From Porodaedalea pini (taxonomy: Eukaryota; Basidiomycota; Agaricomycetes; Hymenochaetales; Hymenochaetaceae), in assembly GCA_002794775.1 (NCBI GenBank), contig NBAY01000104.1, positions 33,845 through 97,844 of the forward strand: a DNA stretch of 64,000 nucleotides, read 5' to 3'. Positions within the stretch are counted from its first letter, which is position 1. Each line of letters starts with the position of its first letter. The notes below the pieces were generated by a model. It was not told the origin of the DNA, did not search any database, and was given only the letters and a program-made list of their open reading frames with translations. Shown one piece after another: positions 36,667-46,309 of this stretch. Made by a program: the position numbers and the translations under genes.

Positions 36667-37709
36667 TGCGAGTCGACGACCTCTTCGTCATTGTCTTCTT
36701 CCTCCACATAGTCCTCCACCGTCGACCTTCGAGTGTCCACGACTTCCTCGAATGCCGACTCCTTCATCGCGCCGAGCTCATCAGCGATGAGGCGGCGTTC
36801 GCCCGGTGCCATCAGTTCCAACATACGCTGGATGATCGGCTTCGCCTGCGGGCATTTGTCCTTAAAGTGTCCCAGTCCGCCACAAATCCAGCACGCGCGC
36901 TTTCGTTGCGCCTCATTCATCGAGACGTCCATCGGTTGGCCGGCACCTCCGAAAGTGACGCCCATCACGTCACGTTTATCGGTGTGCGGGGCTGCTACCT
37001 GTCGGCGTGCAGGAGGCCCTTGTTGAGGCGTCGGACGGGGCGTGAACGGTAATGTACGGCCTCATTGGATGGCGCGAATCTGCTGTTCGCCCCGATCGAT
37101 CTCAATGGCCTTCTTTTTCCATGCCTCATACGTTGTCGGCACGGGCGTTGACCTCAACACGCCGCGGACCACCTCGATGTTCATCGCGCGTTGCAGGCGG
37201 TCACAAATGACACCTTCGTCCTTCAGCTCCGCTGCCTTGATGATCACGTCGAGGTCCTGGAAGAACTGGTCGGCGGAGAGGTCCTTCTGGATCTTATCTC
37301 GGAACTTCTTCAGCGCCTTCTCCTTCCTGTTCGGATCATCGAAGGAGGCATCCAGTCGTTCCTGGAACTTGGCCCAGTCGTCCGTAAAGCTCACGACGCC
37401 ATTCGTTGTGAATTCCTGGACGTAGTTTTGCGCCCACGTCGACGCATTGCCACCCTTGAGGTAAGAGAGGGCGACATAGATCTTGCTCGACGACGAGGGA
37501 TACCTCGTGGGGTTCGCCGAGACAAAGAGTAGGACTTCGCGCTTAAAGTCGAGGTAGTCATCGCTGCCAGCGAATTCGCGTGGCCGGGCGACGTCAATCG
37601 AGGGAGCTGGAGCTTGGGCTGCAGGGGTGTTCGTTGCTGCTCGGGTGAAGGCGGCAGCTACGATTGCTGCGATCTCCTGTTGCTGCCTTTGAGTGAAACC
37701 TTCAGCCAT
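36642..37709 (-). pseudogene. Gag of B1 (one TGA stop)
   Basis: Starts MAEGFTQRQQQEIAAIVAAA and continues with the capsid region (REFAGSDDYLDFKREVLLF, WAKFQERLDASFDDPNRKEK). A TGA at 37062-37064 stands where B2 has CGA, after IEIDRGEQQIRAIQ. The same frame then runs on through the CCHC knuckle CWICGGLGHFKDKC to the gag stop at 36642-36644. The open frame extends upstream of this Met without another obvious start. Confidence 0.85.
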
Positions 37710-38484
37710 CGCTGGTACAGGCGTATGTGTCAGGCGCTCAGGGGGTGTCGGCGGTGACGAGTCCCTACGGGGTGTACGATAGCCTCCTGGTTCGCTTGGG
37801 AGGACGACCGACGATGTCGAGACTGTCGGTGATGATGGTGCACGGGGAGGTCGAGGCGCCCAACGAGTTCGCTCGCCGGAAGACGGGTCAGTCGAGTACC
37901 AGGCGTGCCTAGTGTCGCTCCACCAGAGATTATGAGTGATGTGGTTTCTGTCGTCCGCTACGTACGATTGGCGTTCCGCGTCGTAGCGTGAAGAAGAGGG
38001 GAAAGCCCGCTGTTGTTCCTCGGTGAGATCTATCTTGACTACATCGGGGGGGGAACAGGTAGGGGCTGGTTGTCCGGATGTACGTTACGCTGACGAAGGA
38101 CAGGTTCATCGGCGAGTTTGATGACCAAACGGAAGGAGGCGATCGAGATCACAATCGACAACGACGTCGACGACTGTACACGGTGTGTTACCCACGTCCA
38201 GGTCAGATGGTTCCTCCACCAAAGAGAGAGACGGAGGGCCAGGGTGGGAGAGGGTTTCCTGATTAGGGTGTCAGGTCCTCCAAGGTCGAGTAGACGCCCG
38301 AATGCGGTAAGAGTCGGGGAAAGTCGGATTACGTAATACACGAACGTTCGAAAACGCCCGGGCAGGGTTGAGGGTTGTCGTTCAGGGGGTTTACACGTCA
38401 AGTCCGTCGAGGGGAGCGCTCCTCTAGACCGAGTGAAGGCGAGTCGACAGTGACGACGTACGCTGGGGATGAGCCTGGGTGGAG

Positions 38485-38495
38485 GTTCTGCTTTT
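38485..38495 (-). other. Self-priming PBS of B1
   Basis: On the minus strand AAAAGCAGAAC, one base after the 5' LTR, is the exact complement of GTTCTGCTTTT inside the same LTR (minus strand, 38703-38693), which sits about 30 bp past the TATATAAGG box. Confidence 0.75.
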
Positions 38496-38496
38496 A

Positions 38497-38910
38497 TGTT
38501 AGGCGGGAGTCCGGGAGACGACTCGGACTGGGCAGGCCTCGGCTGACTGTCGTCTGGGACGTGCTATACTCGAGCGGGGACTCGGGACACGCTGTACTCA
38601 GGCTAGGTCGTCGTGGAGGTAAGAGGATTAATACAAGTCTAAACTAATACAAGGGGGACGAGTCTCACCTAGGTCGTCGTGGAGGTAAGAGGAAAAGCAG
38701 AACAAGGAGTTCATGCGATTCCTGAGACCTTATATAGCGACGACCGTGAGACTATATTACCTAACATTACATAATGAGTGGGAATGGAACGAATGAAGGC
38801 AGTGTGGGAATGATTGTGTAAGATGGGTAAATATAATGAAAAGGATGAATATAATAAAGGAAATGGTAAAAGGGAAAATAAAGGAAAAGGTGAAAGTTCA
38901 GGTTCTAACA
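38497..38910 (-). repeat. 5' LTR of B1 (414 bp)
   Basis: Identical by eye to 32602-33015. Contains TATATAAGG and the predicted mRNA start GTTCTGCTTTT on the minus strand. Confidence 0.92.
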
Positions 38911-38915
38911 GCTTC
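38911..38915. repeat. 5-bp target-site duplication of B1, right copy
   Basis: GCTTC, identical to 32597-32601. Confidence 0.9.
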
Positions 38916-39900
38916 GAGTTCCGTAGCTGAGCTGTGGGATACCGCCGATGGTGTCGGTACGGGAGCGAGCAATTGGACGAAGGCGAAAGAGGTGATTATA
39001 GCGTTCTACCCGGCATTGGCGCCTGGCGTGCGCTTCACCCGGGAAGACCTCAACAGGCTCGTCGAAGGTTGGAGGAGTAAAGGAATACAGTCGAGGGAGG
39101 ATTTCAGAGAGTATAAGAGAGAGTTCATGGTGAGGTCGAAGTATTTGGAACGTAACTCGATCGTTTCAGCGGAGGAAGCGGCACGCGCATTCATTCGAGC
39201 CTTTACGGGCAAGATGAAGGACAGGTTACAGCAACGCCTAGAAACGAAGGAGGCTGACCCGTCCCCGGGCAAACCATATACGATCGATGTGGTGGTAAAG
39301 CACGCGGACTACATCCTGGCCAGTACGGTTTTCGACAACGTACCGACGACTCGAGCGCCCGACCCGATGAATCAGTCAAAGGTAAAGTCGGAGGAAGTGG
39401 ATATCGGTACGGTGTGGGAAGCAGTCAAGAACATTCAGGTTCAGGTACAGTCACTCGGGCGAAGACCGCCGCCAGCGACGACGTCCCAGAGGAGTCCCGG
39501 GTGTGCGTTCTGTGGCGACATGAGCCACTACATTAGGTCGTGCCCGAAGGTGCTGGAGTATATCCAGGCAGGCAAGTGTGTGAGGGATGCGAACGGGAAG
39601 GTGACGCTACTGAACGGAGGGTTCGTACCGAGCACGGCGGTGGGTAATAATTTGATGGAAAAGATAGACTCGTTGCGTCAGGAGACCAGTACGGCCTCGG
39701 TTAACCTCATAGAGGTAGCGAAGTCGACAACAACAGGCACCGAAGTGTCGGAAGGCCCAGCGATGATGGCCGAAATTGCGGAGGAAGTATCGGACGAAGA
39801 GTTGGAAGTGGCGCAGTACGAAACGTTGTTGAATGAAGCGAAGAAGCAAGCGTCGGCGGCGAAGAAAGCCAAGTTTGATGGAGTCGAGATACCGGTATGA

Positions 39901-42900
39901 CTGAAACCCGGTCCAGCGAATGTACCGACGACCTCGAATGCGAAACCGAGCGTACCGAAGCCAGCGGGTAACCCGAACATCCCCCAGGAGAGCCGATCGA
40001 CGACAAATTTGGGCGGGAACCAGCCACAGTTCCGGTACGTCGCTCCAATCGAGGATCCGGCGACGGTTCAGAAGGTATTGTCGAGGACGTTAGACTCGGC
40101 GGTAACGGTCACACAGCGGGAGCTCCTCGCTCTGTCTTCGGATATGAAGTGGCAGATGAAGGAATTGACAACAGCAAAGCGGTACGTGGTCGGTAATGTC
40201 AACCTCGTCGAGTCAGACCAGGAAGGGAGCGAAGTCGCGGAGTACTGAGCGGTACCGGAGTCGTTGGCTCCGGTTCTCTTAGAGTCGGGACCGGCGGCAC
40301 ACGACGTGCTTCCCATCTGCGTAATTAAGGTATTGATTGAGGACGCCGTCGAAGCAGAAGCCATACTCGATCAAGGGGCAGTGGTGTGCATCATTCGGGA
40401 AGACGTGTGGGAGAAGCTAGGAATTCATTTAGATCTGGATCACGCAATGACGCTCGAAGCCGCAGACGCGGGGAAGTCGTCGACATTGGGAAGGATTCGA
40501 GACGCCAGATTCAGGGTAGCGGGTGTGGATTTGAAGTTGCAGGTTCAGGTGGTTTTGGTGGCGCCATTCAAAGTATTGTTGGGGCGACCATTTTTCGCTC
40601 TTACCGAATGCAAAACGAAGGATTTCTTGTCGGGCAATCAGCATATAACCATCACGGATCCCTGAGATCAGAATCGTAGGAGCAAGGTGTCGACCGGTAT
40701 CCGGGCGTTCTGGCATGCTCCGGAATCGGGTTTTCACAAGTCGAGGAACTGATGCAGCGGTGCTGGCGAGATGAGTGGAAACAGACGGTATGCGAGACGT
40801 GCCATGGAGTCGATCCGTCGGTACGCGTACCGAGCTCATGTACAGACATTTTATCTTTGCGTTTTAATGACCCCGATTATGTATCTCGTCGTCCAACCCC
40901 TTCTCAAACCAAAATCTATTCTCAATTTGTTCAACCCGTTTACAGTTTTCAACAAATGTCCCCTAATGTTTTAAACCAATCCGATTCGACTATTTCCCAT
41001 TACGTTTCCCCAAGTTTTACCTTGAATACCCCAGCTCCATTTATTTATTCGCAGAGATTGAATTTTCTTTTATCTCCTTGCACCGTTGCTTTGGATGCTT
41101 CTTTGGACACTTTTGGTTCGGTGGTGCTGGATTCGACGGAGGATGAAGGAAGTGTTTTGGCGTACAAGCGGGTGGCGCAGAAGGTCCGTCCCGTACCGGG
41201 AGTGTTGCTGGAGGAGTTTCGTATAGTTCGAAGGCGACATCCCGATCCATTGGCCGACATGCCAAAGTTACCGACGAAACCGGTACCGTTCGTACCGACG
41301 GGAAAGTTTACGCAGGAAAGGCTGGATGTGATGGATTTGGACCCAGGCGGATTTCTGTGGGACAAAGAGAAGAAGTTGGTGGTGAATCTGATCATGTTGC
41401 AGGAAGGGGCGTTTGCGTGGTCGGAGACGGAGAGAGGGACCTTAGATCCGACGTATTTTGATCCGGTACGCATACCGACGGTGGCGCACATACCGTGGGT
41501 GCGGAAGAACATACCGATCCCCCCTGGGATACTCGAAAAGATGCTAAACATACTCAGGGAGAAGATCGCCGCCGGAGTTATCGAACTGTCGAACTCGTCG
41601 TACCGCTCGAGGTGGTTTTGTGTGGTAAAGAAAGACGGAGCGTCCTTACGGTTCGTTATCGACTTGCAGGATCTGAACGGAGTGACCATTCGAGACTCGG
41701 CCGTACCGCCGGACATCGAGATGCTAGTAGACGCGTGCAGCGGACGTGCGTGTTACATGGTACTTGATCTCGCTGTTGCTTTTGACCAGCGAATGCTCGA
41801 CGAACGGTCCCGAGACTTAACAACGTTCCAGACCCCGCTCGGTACGTTTCGACTGAAGGTGTTACCGATGGGATACACGAATTCGCTGCAGATTCTCCAT
41901 GGAGACGTCACGTTTATTCTCAGCGACGAAATTCCTAAGGTGGCGCAGCCGTTCGCGGATGATGTAATTATGCAAGGAGGGTTTACACGGTACGAGCGTA
42001 CCAACGGAGGGTTCGAAACGATTCCCGAGAACCCAGGCATCTGCCGGTTCGTCTACGAACACTTGTGCGATGTAAATCAAGTGCTGCAGAGGATGAGGAA
42101 AGTGGGTGGTACGTTTTCCGGGAAGAAATTCCAGGCGTGTACCGATTCAGCGATATTTTTGGGGAATAAACTCACGTACCGAGGGCGCGAACCAGACGAT
42201 TCGAAGGTTCAGAAGGTGCGGGATTGGCCCCCATGTCAAATGGTGACGGAGGTGAAAGGATTTCTCGGTACGGTTGGAGTGTTGAGGGTGTTTATTAAGG
42301 ATTTCGCGAAGAAAGCTCGACCATTGACCCGACTTACGCGTAAAAACAACATATTCGATTGGGGACCGGAAGAGCAGGATTTGATGGACACGTTGAAGGA
42401 AGCGGTTATCGACTGCCCGGCACTGTGCGCGATCGACTACGGGTCGGACAGAGCGGTTATCTTAGCGGTGGATTCGTTGATCATAGGAGTAGGGTGGACG
42501 TTGGGCCAGGATCACCCGGATGGTAGGAGAAGGATTAATCGGTTCGGGTCGATCAACTGGAACTCGGTACAGGCGACGTACTCCCAGCCGAAGATCAAGT
42601 TGTTCAGGTTGTTTAGGGCATTGAGGGCGGTGAGGTTGTTTATTTATGGAGTTAAGCTCCTGGTGGTCGAGATGGACACAGCGTACGTCAAAGGGATGAT
42701 TAACGATCCGGATCTACAGCCGAACGCGACGATAAACCAGTGGATTGCAGGAATTCTCCTTTTTGACTTCGAGCTTCGCCACGTACCAGCCGCGGAATTC
42801 ACGTGTACCGACGGACTGTCGAGACGGCGAGCCACGCCAGAGGACCCCCAAGAAGAAGACGACTATGAAGAATGGATCGATGCAGCGTATGCGTTTTTGT

Positions 42901-44357
42901 ATGGAGCAGTGTTGAGTACCGACGTCGAAGAAGGGCCCGGTACAGCCACAGATCCTCAGGGGCAGCGATTTCCGGCCTCGGATTCGGTAAAGTCGCGAGA
43001 TAAGCGATTAGAGTTGGTTCGGTACCTCCTCGAACACGGAAGGAAGCCCTCAGAGATCGACGAGAAGCGCTTTCCCTCGTTCGTCCGGTACGCCTCCGGA
43101 TTCTTCGTGCGAGCAGGACGGCTTTGGCGAAAGACCCGACGAGAGCATCCCCAGCTGGTCGTCGAACAGGAACGCCACTGGTTGCTCGTCCAGCAGGCTC
43201 ACGACGATCTCGGACACAAGGGAGTGTATTCGGTACGCGCTCGATTGCTGGATCGGTTTTGGTGGCCATCGATTTTGGAGGACGTCAAATACTTCATGCG
43301 TATGTGTCATATCTGTCAGGTGCGCCAGACCACGAAAGTGTCGATACCGCCATTGGTACCGGACGTACCGATGTTGTTCGCCCGGATCCACATCGACACA
43401 AAGCACATGCCCACTTCAGGAGGCTTTCACTACATCGTACATGCGTGGTGCTCCTTGTCCAGTTACCCGGAGTTCCGACTGTTATGAAAGCAGACTGGTC
43501 ACACGATCGGGCAGTTCATTTTTCAGGAATTACTGTGTTGGTACGGCGCGTGTCCTGAACTCGTTACCAATAACGGTACTCCGTTTATTGCTGCGCTTGA
43601 TTGGTTGCGGGATCGGTACCACATTTCGCACATCAAGATCTCGGCGTATAATTCTCAGGCCAATGGGATCGTCGAATGATGGCATTACGACGTCCAGGAA
43701 GCCTTGATCAAGGCAGCCGACGGGAACACATCCAAGTGGCATGAGCACGCTTACTCGGTTTTCTGGGCCAAGCGTATCACAATCCAGAAATCGACCGGTA
43801 TGTTGCCGTACTACATGGTTCATGGAGTCGAGCCGGTTCTTCCCTTTGATCTTGCCGAGGCCACTTATCTTGCTCCGCCGTTGGATTCCCTGATGCGTAC
43901 CGAGGAACTGATAGCGACCCGGGCGTGCCAGTTACAGAAGCGTCCGGCGGACCTTGATAGGATCGTGCAGTTGGTTCGAGATGCTCAACACAAGTACGCT
44001 AGACAGTTTGCCGAAGTCCATAAGCACGTCATCAAGGACTACGATTTCCAGCCCGGTCGACTTGTACTTGTGCGGAACACCCGGATCGAAAAGGAGTTGG
44101 ACCAAAAGACGAAGGCCCGGTACTTGGGACCGTACGTCATCGTCCGTAGGACACGTTCCGGAGCATATATTGTCTCGGAACTCGATGGATCGGTTTCCTG
44201 GATTCGGGTTGCAGCTTTTCGTCTCATTCCTTATTTTCCCCGATCTGACATTTCTGTTCCCCTTGACGAAATCCTTCGACAGGATGATGACGAACATAGC
44301 ATGATGAAGGAAGATCTGGTAGAAGAAGACGGCTCTGAGTTGGACTCTGATACCTAG
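39901..44357 (+). pseudogene. Pol of element A (protease, RT, RNase H, integrase; degenerate)
   Basis: The protease region (40264-40665) has ILDQGAVVCIIREDVW, with DQG in place of D[S/T]G, and LLGRPFF. After a frame change near 40750 a 911-codon frame carries RT (HIPWVRKNIPIPPGILEKML, SSYRSRWFCVVKKDG, catalytic PFADDVIMQGG), RNase H and the integrase zinc finger (HDDLGHKGVYSVRARLL ... CHICQV). The integrase core is broken: TGA at 43485-43487 and 43677-43679, and the expected TDNGT reads TNNGT, losing a catalytic Asp. The C-terminus keeps a GPY/F module (ARYLGPYVIVRRTRSGAYIV) but no chromodomain. Stops at 39898, 40246 and 40663 are also TGA. Not functional. Confidence 0.82.
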
Positions 44358-44771
44358 TCGCGAATTCTGATTATGTTCGCCATCCAAGGTATCGGTACGC
44401 GTACCGACACGTACCGACGCCTCCTTATTTTATTATCTTTTAATCAATTATGATCCAATTATGTTTTAACCATGGAACCGTTTACATTCTTTCATACGGA
44501 ACTCTTTCTCGATTATCGAAACATTAAATATATGGCCTATCTTCGATTTCCCTTTCGGTACAATAGTAAAATCACAAACGGACACTTAACGACGACCTTT
44601 CCTTTTCTTATTCTCTTCGTTCTTTCATTTTATCACACCCAAAAACTTAAAGAAAACAAAAGAAAAATCCATATTCAAAAATATATACAAATAAATTACT
44701 ACACTTTGTATTATTTTTCTTTTTTTTTTCTTTTTCTTTCCGCAGGACCAAGTCGTACCAACGCGTACCGA
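44358..44771. terminator. AT-rich convergent 3' region between pol and the antisense gene
   Basis: About 410 bp separate the pol stop (plus) from the antisense gene's TAG (minus, 44774-44772). The strand is strongly AT-rich, with a long T-rich run near 44717-44741 that reads as an A-rich tract on the minus strand, fitting a shared poly(A) region. Inferred from composition and layout. Confidence 0.4.
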
Positions 44772-46277
44772 CTAGTCCTCCTCCTCCTCCCTTGCGCCCC
44801 ACTTCCCCTTCTCAAGCGCCGCAAGGCGCGCGCGGATCGAGGCCGCTTCGGCCGCCTGACGAGTTGCCTCTGCAGCGAGTCGACGCGAGCTACGCTCGAG
44901 CTCGCGGACGTCGCGGACGAGCTCCGCGACGACGTGGTCGAACTCGTCTTCGGAGTCGTGCTCCGAGACGAGCTCGCGCAGGTCCTCATATGCACCGGCG
45001 AACCGGCTTGGACCTGCGACGGGCGGCGAGGCAGTGCGGCCCCTCTGTTGCTGCTGCTGCTGCCACGGTACGCGTTGTAACACCAACCGGTTCGTTGGGC
45101 ACGGAACGAGCGGAACGCACGCGATGTACGTCACAAAGTCGAAGAGCCTCGACTCGGCAATCGAGCAAAGCGGTACACCCGGGTCGGCGGTGATTACCCG
45201 AACACGGAACGCACGCAACGGCCGGATCGCACGCATCAGCTACTCGGACCGACCCCGGTGCACTTATCTGTGCGCGTGTCCACTCGACCCTGCCAAAGGT
45301 TCGTTTGTTTGCCTTTGTCTAACGAACATGCGGCAGCCCGGCATTGGTCGTTCCGGCTCCGTACAAAGGATCCCGAAGCTCACCGACGCTACGCCAAGTC
45401 AACACGCGCCGTCCCCGCCTTTCAGTAGTTCGGATCGTGGAGCCGCTCAAAGGAAACACTCAGGAGGCTCAGTGGTAGGACAATAGAGGACTCGTCTTAT
45501 TTTATTTCGCCTTTCATGTTTACGCAGGACACTTGTTTAGTATTTATAGAGCGTCGAATGTTGTAGATAGAAGAGCAATTCCACCCCCGAGTTTCGACGC
45601 CTAACTTCGTGTGCTATCTCTCAGGACTGTCTCTAGGTACGCCTCGGTGCCTCAGTGACTCAAATCGCTCACCTCGACTTCGTTTTATTCGCATTGCGCC
45701 CGTTGCGCTCGTTCCGTCCGTTCCGTCCTTACCTCGTTTCGCTTCGTTCTCGTTATCTCGACTTCGACTCCCTCTCGTCTCTTATCTTCTGAATTAAGTC
45801 CCGTATCTCGCCCCGCTCTCTGGTACTCCAGACGACGTCTGTTGAGCACAGGGACCAGCCGTCCATCCCGAGGACAATCCCGCTCCGAGAAAGTCGTGTT
45901 AGTATTAGCGCGTCTCCGTGTCTTCCGACACAGCCACCGACGATCCCCCACACATCTCGAGCGCTCCGCCGGCGCTACGCTTCGAACACTTCCCTATTAG
46001 TACGCTTCGTCGATTCCGTTGCCCCTGACACACCGGAACGCACGCAACCCGAATCCTGCAATCCGGAACCCACGGAACTCGACCGGAACGAGGGTATTGA
46101 CCCATTAGACACGTCTCCCTCGAACTCAATCATCTGATTCCTATTCACTAACAACCGGAACGAGGAATTATCAGCGTGCGGCAGCAGGCCTCGGTACGCG
46201 AGGCGGTGGGGACGGCGTGTCCACCACGATCGGAGAAGCCAGCGCGGGCGGCGCAGACGACGCAGACGGCTGCGGCT

Positions 46278-46309
<32 letters not shown>

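Larger units (their letters stand above)
32602..38910 (-). mobile_element. Chromovirus-type Ty3 LTR retrotransposon B1 (6,309 bp, minus strand), nested in gag of A
   Basis: Two 414-bp LTRs (TGTTAG...CTAACA in plus orientation) that appear identical base for base, flanked by GCTTC on both sides. The minus strand encodes gag, then protease-RT-RNase H-integrase-chromodomain in the -1 frame. Three Arg CGA codons seen in sister copy B2 are TGA here (37062-37064, 34864-34866, 33409-33411). Identical LTRs mean a recent insertion, so these stops were probably inherited from the template. Confidence 0.92.
31960..39900 (+). pseudogene. Gag of element A, split by element B1
   Basis: Capsid/nucleocapsid precursor. 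The frame is open from about 31960, with a TGA at 32036-32038, then an acidic Ser-rich N-terminus and the capsid-like APFFDGHNPLDLPRYFEDIE. B1 with its GCTTC duplication interrupts the codons ...KYYAS|SSVAELWD; removing it restores frame exactly. The right part (38916 on) continues through REDFREYKREFMVRSKYLE, the typical gypsy capsid core, to a CCHC knuckle CAFCGDMSHYIRSC near 39510. A TGA at 39898-39900 ends the open stretch, but the same frame continues to 40246 and on into the protease. Start codon not determined. Confidence 0.75.

Noticed and set aside
44700..44750. T-rich run ending in CCGCAG as a plus-strand splice acceptor
   Set aside because: It follows the pol stop with no downstream plus-strand exon; better explained as the 3' region of the antisense gene.
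46171..46173. TGA as the natural end of the antisense protein (598 residues)
   Set aside because: The TGA is formed by the edge of solo LTR C; removing C with one GCGT continues the frame into the coiled-coil C-terminus ending at 44772.
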